Shown here piece after piece: positions 51,300-59,973 of a stretch of DNA of 64,000 nucleotides (the first letter of the stretch is position 1; each line of letters begins with the position of its first letter). The stretch is from an uncultured Candidatus Saccharibacteria bacterium (GTDB lineage Bacteria > Patescibacteriota > Saccharimonadia > Saccharimonadales > HK-STAS-PATE-42). The DNA lies in contig CALMQB010000002.1 of the NCBI GenBank assembly GCA_937871805.1, positions 434,001 to 498,000 of the forward strand, read 5' to 3'. The notes beneath the pieces are model-generated. The model did no database searches and had not been told where the DNA came from. It saw only the letters and a list, made by a program, of their open reading frames with translations. Both the position numbers and the translations under genes were made by a program.

Positions 51300-51351
51300 G
51301 GTTAGTTTAGTTATTTAGATTCCGTTAGGAATAGAAATAACTAAACTAACC
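51300..51351 (+). promoter_or_regulatory. Long stem-loop upstream of a surface-protein gene
   Basis: A perfect 17-bp stem (GGTTAGTTTAGTTATTT with AAATAACTAAACTAACC), a two-base AG bulge on both sides, and a 5-bp inner stem (ATTCC/GGAAT) with a GTTA loop. It lies 40-90 bases before the ATG at 51391, probably in the 5' leader. There is no T run after it, so it is not a normal terminator. A regulatory or stabilising RNA hairpin is likely. Confidence 0.75.
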
Positions 51352-51390
51352 TCAAAAGCTAAAACAAACAATCTAAAATAAAAACACATT

Positions 51391-52746
51391 ATGTCTAAGC
51401 TCTCTAAAGCTCTTAAAGCTACAACATCAACTTTAGCAATCCTTACTCTAACTATCTTAAGTTTAAGTGGTGGGGTTAGTGCTGCTAGTATCGGAGGTAT
51501 GTTTAATCCGATGCCTCCCAACACTAATATACCGTACGATGGAGGCAATCCAATCTCCTCTTCGTTAGTAGGTCAATTTGGTAGTTCAACTTCATCGCAA
51601 CCATCGGTTACGAAGTGGGAAACTGTGCCAGATCCATCAACATCAGGCGATAATACTATTATTCTAGGGGCAAATACATTCACCGGTGCTTACTATTACG
51701 ATTTTTCAATATGTTCAAACGCTACCATACAATCTATATCTTACACCTTACCAAATATAAATGCGGATGCTGGAGGCAAGAGTGATGATGACTACTATCT
51801 ACTATCGATTGATTCGGGAGTATCTTTGTATAATGGAACCGACATTATACTAACGGGTGCCAGTTCTCCAATAATAACACCAATGCTGCCATTTAATTTT
51901 GGGGACATTGGTATGTTTGTGCCACCATTTCTAGAATCTAGCAATAACTCCTACACTGTAACCGTCAACCCGCTTTCACTAACTGGCGCCGATCTAACCA
52001 AGGTCATACTGTACGAACTTAGAAGTCAAAATGACTGGTATCAAGGTGGTGTATCTAGATACTCACTAGATACACCAGAGATAGCTGTAACTTACGATGA
52101 TTCCGCCTGCACCACCCCTCCAGACCCAGAGCCTACTCCACTGTACTGCCCAGCCCCATACAACACCAGCGAAGCTTTAACCCCAAACGGAGATTGCGAT
52201 GGTGATGGTATCACCAACCAAGAAGAGGGCTATGACCCAGATGGAGACGGGAACCCTAATGCTGGCACTAACCCAGTAGATACAGATGGTGATGGCATCC
52301 CAGACCACCTAGATCTAGATACAGACAATGATGGAATTCTAGATGAACAAGAAGGAGCTGCAGATACGGACGGAGATGGAATTGCAGACTTCAGAGACCT
52401 AGATAGTGATAACGATGGAATCTTCGATCTGATGGAATCTGGAATCTCTGATTCATCTAAGCTAGACCAAGATAACAATGGAACGATTGATGGAGAGCTA
52501 AATCTTTACGGAATTCCAGTAGCTATAGCCAACCCAGATGATGCAAAGACTACAATTGTTTACACTTTGTTGGACACAGATGGTAACGGAACTCCAGACT
52601 ACAAACAGGCTAGTTTGAAAGCAAATCCAGAAGTAGAGCCAAACACTCTAGCCGCCACAGGATCTAACACCCCAGCCCTAATCTCCCTAGCTCTAGCCCT
52701 AACTACATCTGCCTTTGTAGGAATATTAAAGAAGGTGAGAGGATAG
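51391..52746 (+). CDS. Surface protein with thrombospondin-3 repeats and LAxTG-like signal
   Basis: A 451-residue exported protein. Signal peptide (STLAILTLTILSLSGGVSA), an N-terminal beta domain (about 35-230), a Pro-rich linker, then Asp-rich calcium-binding repeats (DTDGDGIPDHLDLDTDNDGI, DTDGDGIADFRDLDSDNDGI; about 280-360), then LAATG, a hydrophobic helix and a short basic end (KKVRG). This resembles a sortase signal and is like LASTG in the protein at 10108. It is likely a calcium-stabilised adhesin or stalk protein. A long hairpin precedes it. Confidence 0.82.
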   Translation: MSKLSKALKATTSTLAILTLTILSLSGGVSAASIGGMFNPMPPNTNIPYDGGNPISSSLVGQFGSSTSSQPSVTKWETVPDPSTSGDNTIILGANTFTGAYYYDFSICSNATIQSISYTLPNINADAGGKSDDDYYLLSIDSGVSLYNGTDIILTGASSPIITPMLPFNFGDIGMFVPPFLESSNNSYTVTVNPLSLTGADLTKVILYELRSQNDWYQGGVSRYSLDTPEIAVTYDDSACTTPPDPEPTPLYCPAPYNTSEALTPNGDCDGDGITNQEEGYDPDGDGNPNAGTNPVDTDGDGIPDHLDLDTDNDGILDEQEGAADTDGDGIADFRDLDSDNDGIFDLMESGISDSSKLDQDNNGTIDGELNLYGIPVAIANPDDAKTTIVYTLLDTDGNGTPDYKQASLKANPEVEPNTLAATGSNTPALISLALALTTSAFVGILKKVRG

Positions 52747-52822
52747 GGTAGATAGCAAAAGCTTCCTAAGGCAGGAGTTAAATTAAGTTTAGAATTGTAG
52801 GGCTTAGTGTAGAATTAAGTTT

Positions 52823-53653
52823 ATGATTTTGTTTAGTGAGAAAGATAAACTTAATTTAAGTAGGTTTTTTAAGGATCCTGCCCACGCAACTTTGATTGTT
52901 AGGCCTGGAGGCTTTAGCGTTGAAGAAGAACTTTTTTTGGTAGATAAGTTGCTTGGTGACAAGTATAAGAATAATTTAATTAAAGCTCAAAATTCGGAGG
53001 GTAAAAATTATATTAAGGTTGAGGATTTGAGAGAGCTTTCAGCGAGCTTGGACCTCCGCTCTAAAAAGGGCGGTGAAAGACGCCTAGTCTTGATTCCGGA
53101 AAATGTTCGGATAGAGTCTAAGGCTCAAAATACGCTGCTTAAAATTTTTGAAGAGCCTCCGGAGGGTGTTTTTTTTATACTGCTTTCTAGCAGAGAGGGC
53201 GTTTTTTTACCGACGATTAGCTCTAGGTGTAGCTTGATTAAGCTAAAAAAGCCGAACGAGGATGATGCAGCTTCCGAAATCTCTAAAAACTTAAACCTAA
53301 CTGAAAGTCAGGCTAAAGCTTTGTGGCTGCAGGCTGGAGGAAGTTCTCGCGACTTAGCTAATATTCTTGCAGATGAAAATTTAAAAAAATATGTACTGGA
53401 ATCTTTGAGTGATGCAAAGAAGTTCTTAGGGTCTAAAGACTATGAGAAGCTGGTGGCTTTAAAGAATAGGCTTTCAAAAAGAGAGGACGCACTGAGTTTT
53501 TTGAATGCGCTTTTAGTGATTCTAGAAATATTTATTAATAAAAATACAACGAGTGCCCTAAAGTTGAAACCTTTAGTGGATAAGGTTGAGTTTGCTCATA
53601 AAGCAATTAAGGCAAATGCTAACGTTCGGATTCAGCTTCTGAGTTTGGTTTAA
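52823..53653 (+). CDS. holB: DNA polymerase III delta' subunit
   Basis: A 276-residue clamp-loader subunit. The N-terminal HATLIVRPGGFSVEEE matches delta', whose P-loop is degenerate. SKAQNTLLKIFEEPPEGVFF and LPTISSRCSLIKL are the family signatures. A TAGAAT -10 at 52810-52815 puts the transcript start at the ATG, so the mRNA is probably leaderless. The 3' end overlaps the convergent peptidase gene by 35 bases. Confidence 0.9.
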   Translation: MILFSEKDKLNLSRFFKDPAHATLIVRPGGFSVEEELFLVDKLLGDKYKNNLIKAQNSEGKNYIKVEDLRELSASLDLRSKKGGERRLVLIPENVRIESKAQNTLLKIFEEPPEGVFFILLSSREGVFLPTISSRCSLIKLKKPNEDDAASEISKNLNLTESQAKALWLQAGGSSRDLANILADENLKKYVLESLSDAKKFLGSKDYEKLVALKNRLSKREDALSFLNALLVILEIFINKNTTSALKLKPLVDKVEFAHKAIKANANVRIQLLSLV

Positions 53654-54374
53654 CGGAAATGTGTAAGCAACAGTTTTGAGTCCCCGGATACTCGACGATT
53701 AAGTTGATCTTTTGAGCTTTATGTAATTCTTTGGCGCAGTCGATTAAAGTTTGGGTAACTTCTGGATTGTAGGCTTCGCTTGCTTGTTGAGTGTGCATGA
53801 ATTCTCCGCCAATTTTGGTTAAGTTTTTGGTATTGTTGCTTATGATTTTCTGAGCTCTTCTTGGGTCTGCGACTGAAGCAAAGCTTTCTCCATCTTTTTT
53901 GTAATAAGAGCTGGCATCAATATCAAAGGTGTATCCGGTGGTGTGGGTCCCCTCTTTGCCGACTATTTTTGTTGAATCTTTGAGCAGCTCTTGACGGTAA
54001 TCCTCTGAACAGGTTAGGAATGTTAGGGGTAGAAGAACGTCGTTGTATTTGCTGGAGAACTTTTCGGTTAGTTTTTTTCTCCAGTTGTGAGCGAGCTCGT
54101 TTAAGATTTTTAAAGCCTCGTTTTTTAAGTAAGGAGGATACTTTAAGTTGTTGGCAGGGTTTAGTAACCGAGTTATTGGGCGGTAGTTTGTAGTGACGCC
54201 GACTTTTAAGAGTCTTTTTTCATTGAATGCATCCTGAATGTCTTGATCAGTCTGATACCTTTTACTCTGCTTGTGCCAGTTGCGCTCTCTTTGGCCGTCT
54301 ATCTCGACTTGTTCGAGATCTGATGCGCTAACGTCGATTAAAGATTTTTGAATAAGGTCCGCTTTTTGGGTCAT
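53619..54374 (-). CDS. LAS/M15-like peptidase domain protein
   Basis: A 251-residue protein with KEGTHTTGYTFDIDASSYY (SxHxxGxAxD pattern) near residue 150 and QNCCLHISVKP near 230 (HxH-like), matching LAS/M15-type zinc peptidases such as D-Ala-D-Ala carboxypeptidase or DUF5715 proteins. No signal peptide is apparent, so a cytoplasmic or unusual export role is possible. It is coupled to hrcA by a four-base overlap (54371-54374). Confidence 0.65.
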   Translation of the reverse strand: MTQKADLIQKSLIDVSASDLEQVEIDGQRERNWHKQSKRYQTDQDIQDAFNEKRLLKVGVTTNYRPITRLLNPANNLKYPPYLKNEALKILNELAHNWRKKLTEKFSSKYNDVLLPLTFLTCSEDYRQELLKDSTKIVGKEGTHTTGYTFDIDASSYYKKDGESFASVADPRRAQKIISNNTKNLTKIGGEFMHTQQASEAYNPEVTQTLIDCAKELHKAQKINLIVEYPGTQNCCLHISVKPNSEAESER

Positions 54375-55087
54375 AGGGCCTTTTCTAAAAGTTCACCAGT
54401 TTTTTTGACGAGGCGCATAACTTGAGCATAACTTTGACGAGTTGGGCCGAGGACTCCGATGTAACTGTTTTTGGAATAAGGGCTGCTGAATTTGGAGATT
54501 ATTAAACTGCAGCCGCTGGAGCCTCCTATTGGGTTTTCTGAACCAATGTAGACGCTGAGTGGCTTTCCGGGTGCAACTTCGCGCATCCATGGCTCCAAAT
54601 TGTCTAAGAGTTTAGCAACTTCTTTAACCCCGACTCCCCTGCTAAATTCTGGCTGTGAAAAGAGATTAGAGAGCCCGCTCAAATAAAGATTGTCTCCAAT
54701 GGTGGCAAGACCAAGGTTTTGGGTAAGTTCAACCAGCGTGTCAACGGCATTTTTAATAGTAGTTTCGGGGAGGCTCTTTTCGTGGATTCTACCTTCGAGT
54801 GCTCTTTGGGTGTGACGGCTGAGTTCTTTATTGAGGTCTGGAGTACTAGACTCTTCACCTTGGATTAAATTTACATAAAAACGGTAACCTTTATCGGTAG
54901 GAATTCTACCAGATGAAGTGTGGGGCTGGGTTAGAAATCCAAGTTCTTCGAGATCAACCATTTCGGCGCGGATTGTGGCGGGTGAAACACCAAAAAGCTT
55001 AGCCAGAGTAATAGACCCAACCGGCACTGCAATTTCTGCGAACTGCTCTATAATACTAACTAAAATTTGCTCTTGACGAGTTGTCAT
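54371..55087 (-). CDS. hrcA: Heat-inducible repressor HrcA
   Basis: A 238-residue repressor that binds CIRCE and releases on heat shock. Winged helix: TTRQEQILVSIIEQFAEIAVPV, then KLFGVSPATIRAEMVDLEELGFLTQPH and GRIPTDKGYRFYV. It is about 100 residues shorter than usual, with a reduced dimerisation domain. A CIRCE-like site is found upstream of ftsH, not upstream of hrcA. No grpE-dnaK-dnaJ is nearby. Confidence 0.92.
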   Translation of the reverse strand: MTTRQEQILVSIIEQFAEIAVPVGSITLAKLFGVSPATIRAEMVDLEELGFLTQPHTSSGRIPTDKGYRFYVNLIQGEESSTPDLNKELSRHTQRALEGRIHEKSLPETTIKNAVDTLVELTQNLGLATIGDNLYLSGLSNLFSQPEFSRGVGVKEVAKLLDNLEPWMREVAPGKPLSVYIGSENPIGGSSGCSLIISKFSSPYSKNSYIGVLGPTRQSYAQVMRLVKKTGELLEKAL

Positions 55088-55156
55088 AATATTGTTTATT
55101 ATACGCTACCAGGCTAAGCTTAAACAAGAAGAAATGCTATGTTAAACTTAAGGGTA

Positions 55157-55888
55157 ATGAGGGCATTAATCAAAACTCAAAAACGACCAAGCAGACGAGA
55201 ACTTATTTTGATGGTAGCCGTTTTTGGACTACTGTCTTTTCTGAGCATCTCCGCTCTAATAATTGGAGCCCAAAAGAAGACAAACAGAGACCTTAAAAAA
55301 GCCGGAGCTGAGTCCGAGCTTAAAGTTGCCGACTTACAGAAAGACTTAGAAAACATCGGGAAGACTCTCTCTGGTCTTAAAATAAAGAATGAAGGTGCTG
55401 AAAATGAAGGTGGTGTTCAGGCCCCAGAGCCGAGCAATTTAAGAAGGATTGCAATGGTCGCGACTCCTGGAGAGACAGTTTTAAACATCGATATTCCCGA
55501 GGGTTGGGAGTCTGTTGGTGAAAACAGGTTGAGGCATGGCAAAACGACAGTTGCGGTGCAATCAGAAGATTTAGATTTGCTAACAATTCCAAACTACAAA
55601 GTGGATCGAGTTATTGATTCTTTTGTTCTCGAATCTGGTCAGCCTGTTTTTTTAATTTTTATTAAGACGACTGAAGAAAATAGAGGTTACTTAAGCTTAA
55701 GTTTTTGTAATCCCGAAACTGGATCTGCCTGTTCTTTCAGGGGCAAAGATGGAAAGTTTGTTTTTATTCTAGCTCATGGCTATGAAGACAAAGATCAGTT
55801 TGTGAGGGATATGGACTTCAATACGGCTGATGGTATCTTACTATTGAATGATTTTAAAGTGATGATGAAGAGCTTACAGCTCAATTAA
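55157..55888 (+). CDS. Membrane-anchored coiled-coil protein
   Basis: About 243 residues from ATG 55157 (MRALIKTQKRP). One helix (ELILMVAVFGLLSFLSISAL), a coiled coil (DLKKAGAESELKVADLQKDL), then a beta-rich domain with two Cys (SFCNPETGSACSF). No family recognised. A TATGTT -10 element is 13 bases upstream; the ATG at 55139 would lie upstream of the expected transcript start. Confidence 0.7.
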   Translation: MRALIKTQKRPSRRELILMVAVFGLLSFLSISALIIGAQKKTNRDLKKAGAESELKVADLQKDLENIGKTLSGLKIKNEGAENEGGVQAPEPSNLRRIAMVATPGETVLNIDIPEGWESVGENRLRHGKTTVAVQSEDLDLLTIPNYKVDRVIDSFVLESGQPVFLIFIKTTEENRGYLSLSFCNPETGSACSFRGKDGKFVFILAHGYEDKDQFVRDMDFNTADGILLLNDFKVMMKSLQLN

Positions 55889-55914
55889 GTTCAAGTTTCG
55901 CGGATTAGGGATTA

Positions 55915-56080
55915 GATTTTAGCTCAGATCTCTCGACAAGCTCGAGATGACAAGATCCCGGACTTAAATTTAAGTCCTAGAAAAGATCCTGAAATAAATT
56001 CAGGATGACGGTTTCCGTTTCAGGATGATGCGTTTTCTAAGTGTCACATTTTGTCATCCTGAACTTGTTTCAGGATCTAC
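55915..56080. repeat. Cluster of dispersed repeats (TCATCCTGAA/CTCGAGATGA)
   Basis: A gene-free stretch with at least four related units: GCTCAGATCTCTCGACAAGC..., GATCCTGAAATAAATTCAGG, TTTCAGGATGATGCG and TGTCATCCTGAACTTGTTTC. They belong to the same family as those around 9594-10023, here without a nuclease gene. A 68-codon frame to its right overlaps the next gene and is not called. Confidence 0.6.
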
Positions 56081-56267
56081 GTGGATTATGGGAGCTTGGG
56101 TAGCAACGAAGAGTTTATCCGAAAACATGTTAAGTTAAATAAGTTGAATAAGTTGGGGGGCAAAGATTTTGGGATTGTTTATCCAACTTCGCACTCCGAT
56201 TGCTTACCCTCGTTTAGCGTTGGCAGCCCTTCGCCGTCTAAATATTGTGTAAATGTGACAGGAGTTT

Positions 56268-57284
56268 TTACCCTGCTGAAGTTGTAGGAATATTCAAAGT
56301 AGCTGTGTTCACGCCGATAGCTCTGAGCTGACTGAAGAGGCCTTCTGTTAGTGCCCCGCCTCTTGCAAGTGCATTAACCATCTTTTGGCCGAGCTCTTGA
56401 CGATCAATTCGTATTCCAAGCCCAGATTCAATAACCCTGAGATTATGGGGCCTTGCGAATATGTTTAGGTCCTGACCAGCTTGTAGGATTTCGTTGAGCG
56501 AGTCGCCTATTCTCCTTTTTAGGTCTTCAGTGTCTACCCCTACTTTTGAGAGTTCATCAAGGCTTCGAAGCAGGGGCATTGTTGATTCAGGTTGGATATC
56601 GCCACTAGTCAGCTCTGCATAGTTTAAGGGTATTCCAGCCTCTATAAAGTCGTGAAGATATTTTAAAAAAGGTCCAGGTTTTCCATCTTCAATGGCTCCC
56701 TCTGCTAGCCTTACCATTGGTTCAGAGAGCGCTTGCAAGCTTACACTGGCCATATTAAACCCTTCGGCGATGGTATCTAGATTTAAAACAACTGTTCTTT
56801 GCACTCCTCCGGCAATAAAGTCGTTAAGTAATTCTACGGGATCTACGTGACCTTCCCCGACGAGTTTAGTTATACCAGTCCTTAGAGTACGTTTTTGATA
56901 TTCAGACTTAAGTGGTTGGTCCGGTTGTTGACCCTCTACAGCCAGGAGTCCTTCTAGGTTTTGAATTGGTCTTGCGTGCTTTGCGACTATCGTGAAGTTT
57001 CCAATTCCATGGTCTCTTCGCCTATCGCTTAGCTCGTGGTCTTTTGCTAATTGACGTGCTTTTACCTCTGCTCGCTGTGCTCTGATTTCTTCTAAACCCC
57101 TATCCCACCCATCTTCGCTCGATTCATTGGGTGCGGTTATTGGTGTTGGCGGAGTGCTAACTTCTACGGCAGTTTGGCCAGCGGCGGAAACTGCTTCTGC
57201 CCCCCCCACAGGGTTATTTTCTGCAGCTGTTGGATCTGTATTTGGGGTGAAGATGTGTGGAGCTTGACCTGGTTTTTGTGACAT
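56268..57284 (-). CDS. hypothetical protein, 338 aa
   Basis: A soluble protein with a disordered Pro/Ala/Thr-rich N-terminus (about 70 residues), a charged helical part and a long helical repeat-like C-terminus (LNDFIAGGVQRTVVLNLDTI, LHDFIEAGIPLNYAELTSGD), possibly armadillo-like. No domain recognised. Confidence 0.65.
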   Translation of the reverse strand: MSQKPGQAPHIFTPNTDPTAAENNPVGGAEAVSAAGQTAVEVSTPPTPITAPNESSEDGWDRGLEEIRAQRAEVKARQLAKDHELSDRRRDHGIGNFTIVAKHARPIQNLEGLLAVEGQQPDQPLKSEYQKRTLRTGITKLVGEGHVDPVELLNDFIAGGVQRTVVLNLDTIAEGFNMASVSLQALSEPMVRLAEGAIEDGKPGPFLKYLHDFIEAGIPLNYAELTSGDIQPESTMPLLRSLDELSKVGVDTEDLKRRIGDSLNEILQAGQDLNIFARPHNLRVIESGLGIRIDRQELGQKMVNALARGGALTEGLFSQLRAIGVNTATLNIPTTSAG

Positions 57285-57410
57285 TTTATTTTTATTTTTT
57301 GTTTATGCTTTTATCTTTTCTATAGCAGATAATAACAAAGCTTAAGCTTAATGTAAAGGAGAAATTAGAATTTAGGTTAAACTTAAGTTGTTAATTAGTA
57401 CCAATTAGCT

Positions 57411-57953
57411 TTAAAGATCCTTAGACATTTGATATTCGTCGGCGACGTAGTCGAACTCCTTGCCATCTTTATCGAGCTCTTTCCAAGTTTCTTGTTTAGT
57501 GCCAACTACTTTATAGCCTAGCCTTTCGTAGAGTTTTTTAGCCCTTTCATTCCAGGTTTCAACGCCCATCATCGCAGTGGGTACTCCTCTTTTTAGCATT
57601 TTTTTCTCCATTGCTTTAATTAGCATTGTTCCTGTGCCTAGACCCTTCAGTTCTGGGTGTGAGACTAATTGCCAAATAGTTCCAGAGCCAGGATTAACTT
57701 CGTAATCGATTCCTCCTTTAGCTATGGGAATTCCGTTTGGGGCCCGAATAACCATCATTTCTACTTCTCCACTCTTAACTCTTTGGAGTGCTCTTCTGAC
57801 AGAATTGAGATGTAGCGGTCCGCCAGTCCAGCCTAGCGTTGCAGGTTTGATGTCTGAATCTTTTAGGTCATCAGCTTGGAGTTCGGAAAGTGCGCCTCTT
57901 TTGGCGAGTTCTTTAACCTGGGATATAGCTTCGGTTAATTTTGGATCTTGCAC
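57411..57953 (-). CDS. GNAT-family N-acetyltransferase
   Basis: A 180-residue GNAT protein. Motif A LVSHPELKGLGTGTMLIKAM near residue 95 and motif B AKKLYERLGYKVVG near 140. It is 17 bases downstream of ftsH on the same strand, so likely part of its operon. Substrate unknown. Confidence 0.85.
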   Translation of the reverse strand: MQDPKLTEAISQVKELAKRGALSELQADDLKDSDIKPATLGWTGGPLHLNSVRRALQRVKSGEVEMMVIRAPNGIPIAKGGIDYEVNPGSGTIWQLVSHPELKGLGTGTMLIKAMEKKMLKRGVPTAMMGVETWNERAKKLYERLGYKVVGTKQETWKELDKDGKEFDYVADEYQMSKDL

Positions 57954-57970
57954 AAGATAAATTAGTGAAT

Positions 57971-59866
57971 TTAAGTTAGGAGAACTTCTTTAGGAGCTTT
58001 AGCGTCTTTTAAGATGCGGTTGATATCTTTTTCGTCCAAGGTCTCTTTTTTGAGGAGCTCATCTTTGAGTTTTTCTAAGAACTTTAAGTTTGATGAAAGA
58101 ATTTTTTGAGCTCGGCGAGTGGCTTCATTAAGTAATACGCGGACTTCTTCATCTATCTCGACTGCAACTTTATCAGAATACGGTACTCTACTAGAGCCGA
58201 TGTGCCCAGTTTGGTCTCCCTCTTCCTGCAAGGCAACGTTCTTCATTTTAGGGCTCATTCCATATTCAACAACCATGTCTCTGGCTAAAGAAGAGGCTTT
58301 AACCAGGTCGTTGCCGGCTCCGGTTGTGACGTTGCCTTCGCCAAAAATAATGCTTTCAGCTTCGCGTCCGCCCATCAGTCTAGCGAGAACGTCCTTTAAA
58401 TCTTTAACAGAGTGGTAAGATTTGTCATTTTCTGGGAGCGACCAGGTTATTCCTCCGGCTCCTCCGCGAGGAATAATAGTTACTTTGTGTACTGGGTCAG
58501 CGTTAGGGAGAAGATGTCCGACTACGGTGTGCCCTCCTTCGTGGTAGGCAGTAATTTCCTTATCGTGAGTAGTCATTGGGGAGCTCTTCCTTTCTGGTCC
58601 GATAGCAACGCGCTCAAAAGCCTCGGTGACATCATAGTTTTGGATAGTTTTAGATTTGCGACGTGCAGCAAAAATGGCAGATTCATTGGCAAGGTTGGCT
58701 AAGTCTGCACCGCTCATCCCGGCAGTTTTTTTGCTGAGGGCGCTGAGATCGACATCAGAATCTAACGGTTTACCCTTAAAATGAACTTTTAGGATTGCTT
58801 CACGGTCTGGTCTTTCTGGTAGTGGTATGTGTGTGCGACGGTCAAACCTACCAGGCCTGAGAAGCGCTGGATCGAGCACGTCGGCGCGATTGGTGGCGGC
58901 AAGAACAATGACATTCTGTCCTTCTTCAAAGCCATCCATTTCTACCAAGATTTGGTTAAGAGTCTGCTCTCTTTCGTCGTGGCCTCCGCCAGTTCCAGTG
59001 CCACGTTTTCGGCCAACGGCATCGATTTCATCTATAAAGATGATGCAAGGCGAATTCTTCTTAGCTTTTGCAAAAAGATCTCGGACACGGCTAGCTCCAA
59101 CGCCAACAAACATTTCGACAAATTCCGAACCAGAAATCGAGAAGAATGGGACTTCGGCTTCTCCAGCAACTGCTTTAGCAAGCATTGTTTTACCGGTTCC
59201 TGGGTCGCCAACAAGTAGGACTCCTTTTGGAATTTTTGCCCCAATAGCTTTAAATCTGCCGGGGTACTTTAAGAATTCAACAACCTCTGAAAGTTCTTGC
59301 TTAGCGTTGTCGTTTCCAGCTATGTCACTAAATTTAACTTTCTTTTTATCGCCACCGTAAAGCTTGGCTTTACTTTTACCGAACATTGCAGCCTGATTTC
59401 CTTGGTTTCCGGCTTGCTTAGAGATGAAGTAGAAAAATCCAACAAAAATTAAAATTGGTAGACCAAGATTGATCAGTAAGCTTAAGGCGGTTGAATCACC
59501 TTCACTTTGAGTTTTGGCAGTATATTCCACTTTAGAAATATCTAAACCTTGTTCAGTAGCGCTGGCTCCAACTGGTAGAACTGCATACTTGCTAGGCTTA
59601 TCTTGATCTGGCTGTTCTTTGGTGGTTACCAAAAGCTTTTGACCGTTTTCTTTGATTTTAGAAATTTTTCCCTCTTTGACTTCAGTAACTAGTGAGCTAA
59701 AAGAAACCTCATTATCTTTCGTAAGACCATCTTTGTTGTAGTTTGAAAATCCAACTGCTGCAATAACAATTACTACTAAAACGGCAGTGATGACGGTACG
59801 AATTTTATTGCTTTTTGAGGGTCCACCGGAACCCTTTAGTGGTAGCTGTGGTTTTTTAGGTTTCAT
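57971..59866 (-). CDS. ftsH: ATP-dependent membrane zinc protease FtsH
   Basis: A 631-residue AAA protease that degrades membrane and regulatory proteins. Two N-terminal helices ([16 protein letters not shown] and [17 protein letters not shown]) flank an outside domain. AAA core: Walker [11 protein letters not shown], Walker [21 protein letters not shown]. The zinc site is HEGGH near residue 436. All are intact. A CIRCE-like site 50 bases upstream suggests HrcA control. Confidence 0.97.
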   Translation of the reverse strand: MKPKKPQLPLKGSGGPSKSNKIRTVITAVLVVIVIAAVGFSNYNKDGLTKDNEVSFSSLVTEVKEGKISKIKENGQKLLVTTKEQPDQDKPSKYAVLPVGASATEQGLDISKVEYTAKTQSEGDSTALSLLINLGLPILIFVGFFYFISKQAGNQGNQAAMFGKSKAKLYGGDKKKVKFSDIAGNDNAKQELSEVVEFLKYPGRFKAIGAKIPKGVLLVGDPGTGKTMLAKAVAGEAEVPFFSISGSEFVEMFVGVGASRVRDLFAKAKKNSPCIIFIDEIDAVGRKRGTGTGGGHDEREQTLNQILVEMDGFEEGQNVIVLAATNRADVLDPALLRPGRFDRRTHIPLPERPDREAILKVHFKGKPLDSDVDLSALSKKTAGMSGADLANLANESAIFAARRKSKTIQNYDVTEAFERVAIGPERKSSPMTTHDKEITAYHEGGHTVVGHLLPNADPVHKVTIIPRGGAGGITWSLPENDKSYHSVKDLKDVLARLMGGREAESIIFGEGNVTTGAGNDLVKASSLARDMVVEYGMSPKMKNVALQEEGDQTGHIGSSRVPYSDKVAVEIDEEVRVLLNEATRRAQKILSSNLKFLEKLKDELLKKETLDEKDINRILKDAKAPKEVLLT

Positions 59867-59915
59867 GTACTTTTTAGGTTAAGTTTATTTAATTTAAGAT
59901 AATATCTATTTAGGT

Positions 59916-59942
59916 TAAGCACTCTGGGGTGCTAAGTGCTAA
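59916..59942 (-). promoter_or_regulatory. CIRCE-like HrcA operator upstream of ftsH
   Basis: On the + strand, TAAGCACTC, nine bases, AAGTGCTAA: one mismatch per half to TTAGCACTC-N9-GAGTGCTAA, with correct spacing. TATAAT (59943-59948 on the - strand) touches it, so bound HrcA would block transcription start of ftsH. hrcA itself lies in the window (54371-55087). Confidence 0.8.
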
Positions 59943-59973
59943 ATTATATCATTTCGTATGACGGTCTGGCTAT

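Noticed and set aside
56081-56287. 68-codon frame on + strand
   Set aside because: It starts at the edge of the repeats and overlaps the 3' end of the 338-residue gene; composition is not protein-like.
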